Shown here one piece after another: positions 25,117-33,141 of a stretch of DNA of 64,000 nt. The stretch's first letter is position 1; each line of letters starts with the position of its first letter. Position numbers and translations under genes: made by a program. This DNA comes from an uncultured Fulvivirga sp. GTDB taxonomy: Bacteria; Bacteroidota; Bacteroidia; Cytophagales; Cyclobacteriaceae. The notes under the pieces are model-generated. The model ran no database searches. It was not told the origin of the DNA and was given only the letters and a program-made list of their open reading frames with translations. The stretch is taken from the NCBI GenBank assembly GCA_947500555.1, contig CANMSE010000003.1, forward strand, positions 434,001-498,000, given 5' to 3'.

Positions 25117-27840
25117 TTATTCTGATCGGAGGTTCTTGACTGGATTAACCATGGCAGCCTTAATGCTTTGGTAGCTCACCGTCAGAATTGATATAACGAT
25201 TGCTAAGAATGCCGATATAGCAAATACTTCCCATCCTACATCAATTCGATAAGAAAAGTCATCTAACCATCTGTTCATGGCATACCAGCTTATGGGTAAT
25301 GCAACTATGATTGCAATGGCGACCAGCTTTAAAAAATCAAGTGATAGCTGGAAAGTGATATACCGGGCACTTGCGCCAAGTACCTTTTTAATCCCTATTT
25401 CTTTTATTCTTTTTTCAGCGTTAAAGGCCGCTAAACCAAACAAGCCCAGGGAAGCAATAAAAAGAGACAAAAAAGTAAATACCATAAAGATATTGCCCAG
25501 GCGTAGTTCTGCTTTATACGTATCATTAAACGACTCATTCATAAAGTAGTAGTCTAATGGCTGACCCGGAACTAATTTATTCCAGTACTCTTCTATATCA
25601 TTAATTGACTTTGAGAAATCGTCATTACCAAGTCTTACGATCATTTTATCTGCCCCTCCATTTAAAATAAAAGTCAGTGCATCAATATCATTTCTTAAGG
25701 TTTCATAGTGGAAGTTCTTTACTACCCCTATTACTGTCAGGTACTCCATATTCTCTTTGTCAGGCCTATGAATATCAGTGGTAAGTCTCATACCTATTGC
25801 TTCTTCCGGAGTTGTTCCAAGCATGGTGACTGTTGCCTCATTAAGAATCAATCCACTTGAATCAGAGCCATATTCTCTATCAAAATTGCGTCCGGCTATA
25901 ACTTCCAGGTCGAGTGTAGGTATATAGTCTTGATCTATGTCCCATTGTTCGATGATCATCGCACTTTCAGAGCTAAATGATTCACCATCCATGGCACCTT
26001 CGATAAAATAAGTGATACTACCACGTTTTGAAGGTGTTGGTAAATAACTGCTAAGTGAGACATTAGATACCTGACTTAATTGTTGCACCCCTTCCTTAAA
26101 TGCCTGAGTTTGATTTCCCATGGCACGAAGGTTATCTATAACCAAAACCTGGTCCTTTTGAAATCCTAATTCTTTATTCTGGATGTAATTCACTTGTTGA
26201 TAAACTACAAGCGTACTCACAATCAAGAATACGGATATTGCGAACTGAAAAACTACTAATGAATTTCTAATACCTCCTCCACCGGTATTACCTGAGTGAC
26301 CTTTAAGCACCTTAACAGGGACAAATCTTGATAAAAAGAAAGCAGGATACCCACCAGAAAGTAGTCCCAATACTAAACCTGATAATAGCAAAATCACCCA
26401 GAATCCAATGTTGAGATAGGGAATCTCAATTGACTTGTCTGCCAATACATTAAAATATGGCAGCGCTATTAGAGCAATAAAAACAGCCAGTATTAAGGAT
26501 AGAAGAGAAATCAGTGAAGACTCTGTAAGGAATTGTCGCACCAAACCAAATCGATTTGAGCCAAGAGTTTTTCGGATACCTACTTCTTTGGATCTTTTCA
26601 GGGAATAGGCTGTCGACAGGTTCATAAAATTGACACATGCCAAAAGAATAAGAAAAAAACCAATGAATGTCATAATATAAACATTTTGGATATCGCTATT
26701 GGGACTAAACTCACCTCTTCGATCTGATGAATGCAAATGAATATCAGTTAATGCTGTGGTATTAAACCTCATAAAATTGCCACTAACTTTTTCCGCTTCT
26801 TTGGAGCTCTCCACTGTAAGGCCTGGCACAAAAGTCATCGCCCATGGAATCAGGTACCGATCCTTTACGGTATCCAAAAACGCCTGAAAGTCCTCAAGCT
26901 TAGTTTGCGGTTTGAGTTTGACAAATGTTGGAAAACGCCAGGTGTTCCATGCAAGGCTTTCCGCATCTTCAAAGCTTGATAATGAAAGGAATACGGTATG
27001 ATTTCTTAGAAAAGAATTCTTTGGCATGTCCTCGACAATACCAGTTACCATATAAAGGTCTTCATCATTTAATAGAAGGCTTTGTCCAAGGGCATTCTCA
27101 ACACCAAAATGCTTGACTGCAGACGAGACGGTCATTACCATAGTATTTGGTTCTTTTAAAGCAGTCTTGGAGTTTCCATGCATAAGTTTTAGACCAAACA
27201 TTTCGAAAACCATAGTATCAGCGCCTGTGACATGGTTTTCTTTAACATTGAGTTGTGTCTCAGGTCTTCTTACAAGGACGTTTTCAACTAGTCGAAATCT
27301 GGTGAGTTTCTCAACTTGTGGGCAATCCGCTAACAGAACGGCTGCCATGGGGCTTGGGGATGTGGCATACTCACTGTATTCACCATTAGTCTGATTATCG
27401 ATATTCAACCTATAGACACGATCTGCATCAGGAAACATAGTATCGTAATTGAGTTCATCATAAATGAATAGTGAAATCAATAAACCTCCAGCCATGCCAA
27501 TTGCCAAACCAAAGGTGTTCAAGAATGTGAAAAAAGGCTGCTTGGTAAAGCTTCTAAATGCTACTTTAAAATAGTTGCTGTACATAGAAAACGCTAATGT
27601 CGAAACTAGTGATCTAGAAGGTTGATGATTGGAAAATTCTTCTTCTGCCATGCTGGGTACTTCTCCAAATTCTTTCACTGCTTCTTCAAAAGCAGATTTT
27701 TCGGAGTACCCCTTAGCTAAGAGATCATCAACATGATCTCTGAGATGTAATTCCATTTCTCGCAAAGACCCATGGTCAAAAGCCTGATGCTTCTTGAACT
27801 GCTTAAGCCACTTGTCGATTGATTTTTCAAGATTAAACAT
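25117..27840 (-). CDS. FtsX/MacB-type ABC permease with prefix domain 1
   Basis: A 907-residue protein. Residues 1-75 form the cytosolic helical permease prefix domain 1 (LREMELHLRDHVDDLLAKGYSEKSAFEEAVKEFGE). Then follow two copies of a MacB periplasmic core plus FtsX membrane unit: first helix near 100-120 (FLNTFGLAIGMAGGLLISLFI), FtsX block with RSKEVGIRKTLGSNRFGLVRQFLTESS, second core ~550-740, last block with RIKEIGIKKVLGASARYITFQLS. Such duplicated permeases work with a MacB-like ATPase in export or stress signalling. None is encoded here, so the ATPase must come from elsewhere or be dispensable. In an operon with PadR and a small membrane gene. Confidence 0.88.
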   Translation of the reverse strand: MFNLEKSIDKWLKQFKKHQAFDHGSLREMELHLRDHVDDLLAKGYSEKSAFEEAVKEFGEVPSMAEEEFSNHQPSRSLVSTLAFSMYSNYFKVAFRSFTKQPFFTFLNTFGLAIGMAGGLLISLFIYDELNYDTMFPDADRVYRLNIDNQTNGEYSEYATSPSPMAAVLLADCPQVEKLTRFRLVENVLVRRPETQLNVKENHVTGADTMVFEMFGLKLMHGNSKTALKEPNTMVMTVSSAVKHFGVENALGQSLLLNDEDLYMVTGIVEDMPKNSFLRNHTVFLSLSSFEDAESLAWNTWRFPTFVKLKPQTKLEDFQAFLDTVKDRYLIPWAMTFVPGLTVESSKEAEKVSGNFMRFNTTALTDIHLHSSDRRGEFSPNSDIQNVYIMTFIGFFLILLACVNFMNLSTAYSLKRSKEVGIRKTLGSNRFGLVRQFLTESSLISLLSLILAVFIALIALPYFNVLADKSIEIPYLNIGFWVILLLSGLVLGLLSGGYPAFFLSRFVPVKVLKGHSGNTGGGGIRNSLVVFQFAISVFLIVSTLVVYQQVNYIQNKELGFQKDQVLVIDNLRAMGNQTQAFKEGVQQLSQVSNVSLSSYLPTPSKRGSITYFIEGAMDGESFSSESAMIIEQWDIDQDYIPTLDLEVIAGRNFDREYGSDSSGLILNEATVTMLGTTPEEAIGMRLTTDIHRPDKENMEYLTVIGVVKNFHYETLRNDIDALTFILNGGADKMIVRLGNDDFSKSINDIEEYWNKLVPGQPLDYYFMNESFNDTYKAELRLGNIFMVFTFLSLFIASLGLFGLAAFNAEKRIKEIGIKKVLGASARYITFQLSLDFLKLVAIAIIVALPISWYAMNRWLDDFSYRIDVGWEVFAISAFLAIVISILTVSYQSIKAAMVNPVKNLRSE

Positions 27841-27841
27841 G

Positions 27842-28351
27842 CTAGCGAATTAAAATTTTGTTTACTAAGACGAGGAACAATCGTCTAATCAGTCTATACT
27901 CTATAGCATATATGGCAATAATAATAAGCCCAAAGACCGTTGGGATTACACCACCAAAACCATACACCAGACTTAATACATAGCCTAAATAAAATTCAGC
28001 CTTGTAAAGTGGTATAAACAGTGCGGCTCCAAAAGAAAACAACATGAGATAGGACGTTAGCTCAGGAGCATTATAGAACAAGATAGTCAATAGACTGCCA
28101 AACAGAATCCCGCCCAGGAAAAGCTGCCAATCTTCCTTGGAAATTGGTTCGTTTTTATTAACCAGTACAAGCCAGGTAACAAGGGGAACGCACAACAAAC
28201 CCCACCAGTTAGAAATCTTAGGGAGTGATTCATCCTGTAAAATGTAATGAGCAGTTACCCCACCATTCAAATGCTCTGTGAGCAGTAAGATCATACAATA
28301 CGTAATTGAAAGACCTGTGACAATGAATTTCGTTTTTAAGTTTAAGACCAT
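27842..28351 (-). CDS. Small membrane protein of a PadR-permease operon
   Basis: A 169-residue protein with about five hydrophobic helices and no family I recognise. It sits between the PadR gene (12 bases upstream) and the 907-residue permease (1 base downstream), so it is certainly co-transcribed and probably translationally coupled. It may be an accessory subunit of the permease (inference). The other two PadR-permease modules in this window lack such a gene. Confidence 0.7.
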   Translation of the reverse strand: MVLNLKTKFIVTGLSITYCMILLLTEHLNGGVTAHYILQDESLPKISNWWGLLCVPLVTWLVLVNKNEPISKEDWQLFLGGILFGSLLTILFYNAPELTSYLMLFSFGAALFIPLYKAEFYLGYVLSLVYGFGGVIPTVFGLIIIAIYAIEYRLIRRLFLVLVNKILIR

Positions 28352-28363
28352 TGTTGTTAGTTT

Positions 28364-28693
28364 TTATTGAGTTGTCCAAATTGCATTAAGAACAGCATTA
28401 ACCTCTGACCATTGAGCCTGTTCCTGAATAAGTTCTTTTTTCCCTGCTTCCGTTATTTCATAATACTTTCTCGGTCTGACAGAATCATCTTCCATCACCC
28501 ATGTTGAAATTATCAAACCCTCCTTCTCTAATCTATGAAGCACAGGATAGAGCATACCATCGGAGTATTTCATTTTACCTCCTGATAGTTCTTTAATTTT
28601 TTTAATTATTAAATAGCCATAGCTATTACCTTGCTTGAGAATACCCAATATGATGGGTTTGGTAGAAGCTGCCGTTAAGTTTTTAGAAATCAT
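28364..28693 (-). CDS. PadR-family transcriptional regulator
   Basis: A 109-residue winged-helix repressor. The PadR pattern is clear: IILGILKQGNSYGYLIIKKIKELSGGKMKYSDGMLYPVLHRLEKEGLIIS, then PRKYYEITEAGKKELIQEQAQW. It lacks the longer C-terminal dimerisation domain, so it belongs to the short subfamily 2. It heads the operon with the 169-residue membrane protein and the 907-residue permease and most likely represses it. No ATGT-N8-ACAT-type operator was obvious in front of it. Confidence 0.9.
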   Translation of the reverse strand: MISKNLTAASTKPIILGILKQGNSYGYLIIKKIKELSGGKMKYSDGMLYPVLHRLEKEGLIISTWVMEDDSVRPRKYYEITEAGKKELIQEQAQWSEVNAVLNAIWTTQ

Positions 28694-28792
28694 AACATTG
28701 TTTTGATAAATCTATATACATAGAATACCAAAGTATAACGAAGCATAGAATTAAAGGTTGCGAATTATCCCAAACATTCAAAAATCATGTTC

Positions 28793-28848
28793 TGTCAGGT
28801 TGAACTTGTCGAAGCTTAGCACAACATTTCGACAAGCTCAATGTGACA
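28793..28848. repeat. Imperfect inverted repeat between two PadR operons
   Basis: The left arm 28793-28813 and right arm 28828-28848 (21 bases each) pair with three mismatches around TGTC-TTGA-CTTGTCGAA, with a 14-base loop. The TTGAGCTTGTCGAA core is of the type found in dispersed palindromes of Bacteroidota. Nothing else is seen in the 194-base gap apart from a leader for the PadR gene. Confidence 0.55.
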
Positions 28849-28887
28849 ATAAGGGATATTTTCATAGCATAGAATGGAACATTATGG

Positions 28888-31479
28888 CTATTCCATTTTC
28901 AAACCATCAACCGGATTAGATTTAACAACGCGAAAAATTTGTGTAGATACCACAGTTAGTAATACACTTACAATTATAAAAACAGCGATAAACGCACCAA
29001 AATAATCAGCTTGCATTGTTTCAGGGAACATCATACCTATCAGAGCCTTATTTAATACATAACTTATAGGTGCTCCTATAATCATGGAGATTACAGTTAA
29101 AAGGACATATTGATTCGTAACACTCTTAATAATATTTTTCGTTTCTGCCCCGAATACCTTCCGGATGCTAAATTCTCTCACTCTACCGGAAACATTTAAC
29201 ATAACCAGTCCATATAACCCAAGACTTGCCAGCAATATGGCTATGGTAGCAATGGTAGTACTAAAGGTTTTTTGAGTTTGCAAATCTTTGTAAAAGTTGT
29301 CCCATAACCTTGTTTGAAAATCTCCCTGAAATGGAATTTCGGGAAACAGAACCGCCCAATCTTTCTTTAAAGTAGCGTAAGTAATGGGCTGAGCACCTGA
29401 CTTTACTTCAATTGCCATAAACTTATAGTCCGTGGTTTCAGCCAAGCTAAAAATGGTAGGCAGTACCTCATAATAGAAGTTGTAGAGATGAAAATTCTCC
29501 ACAACTCCTACTACTTCATACCGCATACTGTCTATTTCAAATACATGCCCTATGGGCTGGCTTAAATTCAGATTCTCCACAAACAATTCATTTACTACAA
29601 TAGCAGCATGATCATTTTCAGAATGATCTTTAAAAAAACGGCCTGCCTTGAGTTGTAGCCCCATCGTTTCAAAATACTTAGGACCAACAGAAAGACGGTC
29701 TACCTCATACTTTCGATCCGGTTGATGAATGACCGTAGTAGTGTGGTTATTACCTAAATGATGAATGGCACCAGCTACAGACACTACATTTGTGTTTTGA
29801 ATGAGTTGTGCTTCTAACCTGTTGAACGCACTGGAATCAGGCAATTCCACATATAACACATTATTAGGATCATAACCCCAGGTTCTTTTTGCCTGAAAGT
29901 TCGAATTTTGGGTTAGCATTACAGCTCCCGTCATTAGTATAGAAGCCATAATCAATTGAAACCCTAAGAATAGTTTGGTTAAAGGGTTCTTTTTACCAAA
30001 GTGTACGGAACCTCTAAATATCCGTATTACATTGAATTTAGAAATATAAAAAGCGGGATACAGGCCAGATACAACCCCTGTAAACACCAATACAATCGAT
30101 AAGAAAATCCACAGTTCTGGGTTGAAAAAATTCAATTCCATACTACGTTCTGAAATACCAATAAACCATGGCAAAAACATAAACACAGCTAAAAGTAAAC
30201 CAAGCACCAGGGCAAACAGCGTCACAAAAATGTTTTCGAATAAAAATTGAAAAGCAATCTTATTTTTGCTCGCACCAATAACCTTTCGAACGCCAATTTC
30301 CTTAAGACGTTTGGCCGCAGACACAATTGAGATGTTGATATAGTTAAAGCAAGCCAGCCCAAGCATAAAAATTGCGATAATGGGAAGCGCGATTCTTCCT
30401 TCAGCACTACCGTTATAAACAATTGCTTTTCTAATTTCCGCTGAATTAGCATAAAGCGTTACAAATGGTTCTAATGAAAATGATTCTATCGCCCAATCAC
30501 TATTTTTTTCATTTTGAAGGAGCTTATATTTTTCCATTCCTTCTTCAAGTCCTGCTATCTGATTCGGGTCATTGACCTGAATAAATGTGGCAGTGATAAA
30601 CTGATCCCAATTCGAGAGATCATTAGTAGGTCTAGCATAATCCAGGTTATCAAAGTGAATCAAAAAATTAAATCCTAAATCATGAGGTTTGGGGAAAGGC
30701 TCAGCTACACCAGCCACTTTAAATACTTTTTTATTTGAGTCGCTGAAAATGACCTCTAAGTCTTTCCCCAGCACATTGTCATCACCAAAGTATTTAATCG
30801 CCATGTCATGGCTTAAAATAATACTGTTGAGATCGTTCAATGATTTATTAACGCCTTTTCCGAGAGGAAAAGTAAACATCTCCAGAAACGAAGGGTCTAC
30901 ATAAGTCAATGTTTCATGAAATACCTCATCTTCATATTTAACGACCACATTGCTCTCTTCCACTCTACAGACTTTTTGTATTTGAGGAAAATCAGTAGAC
31001 AATAGTTCACCCAACGGAGCAGGTGACATGCCATATCGTTCTATGGACCCATCTCTATTTGTATAAAACGTAGTAAGATAGACTTGGCCCTTATTGGCAT
31101 GGAATTGATCAATTTTATATTCAAAGTCCATAAAAGCATAGACCGTAAGGCAAATACCAATAGCCACGGCCAATCCAAAAATGTTGATGAATGAAGTGAG
31201 TGGGTTTTTCAGCAGACTTCTGGTCGAAGTCTTGAAGTAGTTGTTAAGCATCATAATTGTTGTATTTTGAGTTTTTGGTTTTCTAACAGCATAGGACTGG
31301 CAACATCGAATGACATCCCATATGTAAAGTAATCTGGCCTTGAAAGGGCCTTTGTCTTTTACTCGTTCGTAAAAGAACTCTTCCAAATCGCCATGGAGTT
31401 CTTCATACATCTCCTTTTTGCAATACCATCGAAAAAAGAGATGAGCTAGTTTAGGTACCTTGTTGTTATTGTTTTTCAT
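28888..31479 (-). CDS. FtsX/MacB-type ABC permease with prefix domain 2
   Basis: An 863-residue paralogue of the 907-residue permease with a different N-terminus: residues 1-65 are the permease prefix domain 2 type (LFFRWYCKKEMYEELHGDLEEFFYERVKDKGPFKARLLYIWDV). Two MacB core/FtsX units follow, with KRLKEIGVRKVIGASKNKIAFQFLFENIF in the first membrane block and VREFSIRKVFGAETKNIIKSV in the second. It begins 3 bases after its PadR gene. No ATPase gene is adjacent. The substrate is unknown. These permeases may act as antibiotic or lipid-stress exporters, but that is only by analogy to MacB and BceB. Confidence 0.87.
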   Translation of the reverse strand: MKNNNNKVPKLAHLFFRWYCKKEMYEELHGDLEEFFYERVKDKGPFKARLLYIWDVIRCCQSYAVRKPKTQNTTIMMLNNYFKTSTRSLLKNPLTSFINIFGLAVAIGICLTVYAFMDFEYKIDQFHANKGQVYLTTFYTNRDGSIERYGMSPAPLGELLSTDFPQIQKVCRVEESNVVVKYEDEVFHETLTYVDPSFLEMFTFPLGKGVNKSLNDLNSIILSHDMAIKYFGDDNVLGKDLEVIFSDSNKKVFKVAGVAEPFPKPHDLGFNFLIHFDNLDYARPTNDLSNWDQFITATFIQVNDPNQIAGLEEGMEKYKLLQNEKNSDWAIESFSLEPFVTLYANSAEIRKAIVYNGSAEGRIALPIIAIFMLGLACFNYINISIVSAAKRLKEIGVRKVIGASKNKIAFQFLFENIFVTLFALVLGLLLAVFMFLPWFIGISERSMELNFFNPELWIFLSIVLVFTGVVSGLYPAFYISKFNVIRIFRGSVHFGKKNPLTKLFLGFQLIMASILMTGAVMLTQNSNFQAKRTWGYDPNNVLYVELPDSSAFNRLEAQLIQNTNVVSVAGAIHHLGNNHTTTVIHQPDRKYEVDRLSVGPKYFETMGLQLKAGRFFKDHSENDHAAIVVNELFVENLNLSQPIGHVFEIDSMRYEVVGVVENFHLYNFYYEVLPTIFSLAETTDYKFMAIEVKSGAQPITYATLKKDWAVLFPEIPFQGDFQTRLWDNFYKDLQTQKTFSTTIATIAILLASLGLYGLVMLNVSGRVREFSIRKVFGAETKNIIKSVTNQYVLLTVISMIIGAPISYVLNKALIGMMFPETMQADYFGAFIAVFIIVSVLLTVVSTQIFRVVKSNPVDGLKME

Positions 31480-31482
31480 ACC

Positions 31483-31821
31483 TTAACCTATCTGCCATTT
31501 AAAGGCCATATCCGGAATTTGCTTTCTAAGACTGGTTCTTAGATCCATGGATTCATCTAAAGCTCTCTTTCCAAAAGGCGTAATGCTGAAAATTCTCTTT
31601 CGCTTTCCTCCTCTTTTAGATTCCGGATCACTCAGTTTAGATTCCAGCATCCCTTTTTCTTCAAGCCTATAAAGTGATTTGTGGACAGCACTGACGTTGA
31701 CCGAACGCCCTGACTGCTCGATAATCTCTTTGGTAATCGCTACGGCATAAGCGTCTTGATACAACACTCCTACTGTGAGCAGTACCAGTTCTTCAAATTC
31801 ACCGAGATATGTTCTTCCCAT
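31483..31821 (-). CDS. PadR-family transcriptional regulator
   Basis: A 112-residue winged-helix protein: LGEFEELVLLTVGVLYQDAYAVAITKEIIEQSGRSVNVSAVHKSLYRLEEKGMLESKLS, then GGKRKRIFSITPFGKRAL. It is closer to the PadR at 51046 than to the one at 28364 (shared MGxTYLGEFEE/Q start and GGxRKR wing). It lies 3 bases before the 863-residue permease gene and probably represses it. Direct repeats of TTTTGTCAGTAA lie just upstream. Confidence 0.9.
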   Translation of the reverse strand: MGRTYLGEFEELVLLTVGVLYQDAYAVAITKEIIEQSGRSVNVSAVHKSLYRLEEKGMLESKLSDPESKRGGKRKRIFSITPFGKRALDESMDLRTSLRKQIPDMAFKWQIG

Positions 31822-31836
31822 ACTGATTAAATTTCA

Positions 31837-31888
31837 TTTTGTCAGTAATATACGGAAGGTCTTTAATAAAGTTTACTTTTGTCAGTAA
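31837..31888. promoter_or_regulatory. Direct repeats upstream of the PadR-permease operon
   Basis: TTTTGTCAGTAA occurs at 31837-31848 and again, identical, at 31877-31888. The spacing is 40 bases, near four helical turns, so both lie on the same face of the DNA. They lie 16-67 bases upstream of the PadR start, in the promoter region, and are a plausible operator pair. Confidence 0.45.
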
Positions 31889-31961
31889 AATAATCTATAA
31901 AACCCTAGGTCTCGAAGCTTAGAGAAAGGTTTAATAATTTTAGAACAATACTATTGAACAT

Positions 31962-32522
31962 CTAAGCTAAGCTGAGTTGGGTCAGCCAAGAAACCTTTAT
32001 TAATTCTGGATATAATAACTGTAACCATCCCCATACAAGACTTAATATTGACAATATGGTTACAATGAGATCTATTCTATTATTATTTTTTGATTTGGTA
32101 TTTTCAACCTTTATTTTATCAGTCAGCGATTTAGACAAATTTTCAAAAGTTGATGTAATCTGAGAAGTGTTTAAAGTGCATTTATTCAACCTGATACTCA
32201 TAGGAGCCTCAAGGTCTCTTATCATTACTAAATAGGCATATTTCTTGTTCTGAAGTCGATACTTGCAAATAACAGCCCATATAATATTCATAAGAATTAT
32301 TATTATAAATAAGACCAAGGGTAATACATTTGGCTCTTCATTTTTAGTAATAAAAATGATTCCTAGGGTACTAATAGATAAAAAACTACTATATATTGTT
32401 GTGGAAATTCTATTACTGTCAACTTGTACTCCGTCATAAAATTTATACTGAAATGCCCTGGTAGCATCTAGATATTTATCATAATTATTTATTAAACTTT
32501 CTTTGTTTGGATCATCGTTCAT
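31962..32522 (-). CDS. Hypothetical three-helix membrane protein
   Basis: A 186-residue protein with hydrophobic helices at about 43-60 (TIYSSFLSISTLGIIFI), 67-87 (VLPLVLFIIIILMNIIWAVI) and 150-170 (IDLIVTILSILSLVWGWL), with a cytosolic helical segment between. The tract NYDKYLDATRAFQYKFYDGVQVDSNRISTTIYSSF precedes the first helix. I do not recognise a named family; the layout recalls small membrane effectors such as SLATT proteins, but I cannot support that assignment. It stands alone. Confidence 0.65.
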   Translation of the reverse strand: MNDDPNKESLINNYDKYLDATRAFQYKFYDGVQVDSNRISTTIYSSFLSISTLGIIFITKNEEPNVLPLVLFIIIILMNIIWAVICKYRLQNKKYAYLVMIRDLEAPMSIRLNKCTLNTSQITSTFENLSKSLTDKIKVENTKSKNNNRIDLIVTILSILSLVWGWLQLLYPELIKVSWLTQLSLA

Positions 32523-32607
32523 TTTTCAAATAACTCCAATAGACAATTAATCAGCAATACCCAAGGTTGGGTATCTATTTAAAAAAAATCGCGATTAAAC
32601 TAAAAAT

Positions 32608-33042
32608 TCAAATAGCCATCTTATACTCCACCACCCTGTAAGTCTCTTTGAATCCGGTAGCAACATGAAATCTTTGTGCAGATTCATTTTCAAGTTCTAC
32701 ATCACTTGCTAACTCCGTACAACCTTTGCTTCTACCCCATTCTTTTGTCCAGTTGATTATACCTCGACCATAACCCTCTCCTCTTACATCATCAATGAGA
32801 TATATTCCTTCTATATAGGCAACAGGACTACTTAAGCAACCATCTACAAAGTTTCTTAATGAGAGCTCCAACAGCCCGATAGGTTGATCACTATTATTTA
32901 AAATAAGGTAGGACTCCCTCAGTTTATCCTGTTCGATCAGGTCCATTTCTTCATTATCAAAGGCTTCATCTAACTCATGATACAAACTTCTCCTAAATGA
33001 GAACCAGGTTTTTCTATCGGTATAGGCTTCTATTAATTTCAT
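32608..33042 (-). CDS. GNAT acetyltransferase, AAC(6')-like
   Basis: A 144-residue GNAT enzyme. The pattern matches AAC(6')-I aminoglycoside acetyltransferases: MKLIEAYTDRKTWFSFRRSLYHE, IGLLELSLRNFVDG, SSPVAYIEGIYLIDDVRGEGYGRGI, GCTELASDVELEN and FHVATGFKETYRVVEYKMAI. Chromosomal members of this group may acetylate aminoglycosides, but native substrates are unknown. I choose the ATG at 33042 because the product then matches the family length (about 145). The frame runs 15 codons further to an ATG at 33087, adding a stretch without family support. Divergent from the serine-biosynthesis fusion gene. Confidence 0.78.
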   Translation of the reverse strand: MKLIEAYTDRKTWFSFRRSLYHELDEAFDNEEMDLIEQDKLRESYLILNNSDQPIGLLELSLRNFVDGCLSSPVAYIEGIYLIDDVRGEGYGRGIINWTKEWGRSKGCTELASDVELENESAQRFHVATGFKETYRVVEYKMAI

Positions 33043-33141
33043 ATTACAATCGGTTGCATAAAGACTTACGATAATATAATTCTTCATCTGCTTTATAAAA
33101 ATGTTTTAATACGCTTATTTCGCTTTATAGTTTGAGAACCA

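Noticed and set aside
31962..32522. SLATT-type antiphage effector
   Set aside because: Membrane helices and size are suggestive, but there is no partner nucleotidyltransferase or nuclease nearby and the motif match is weak.
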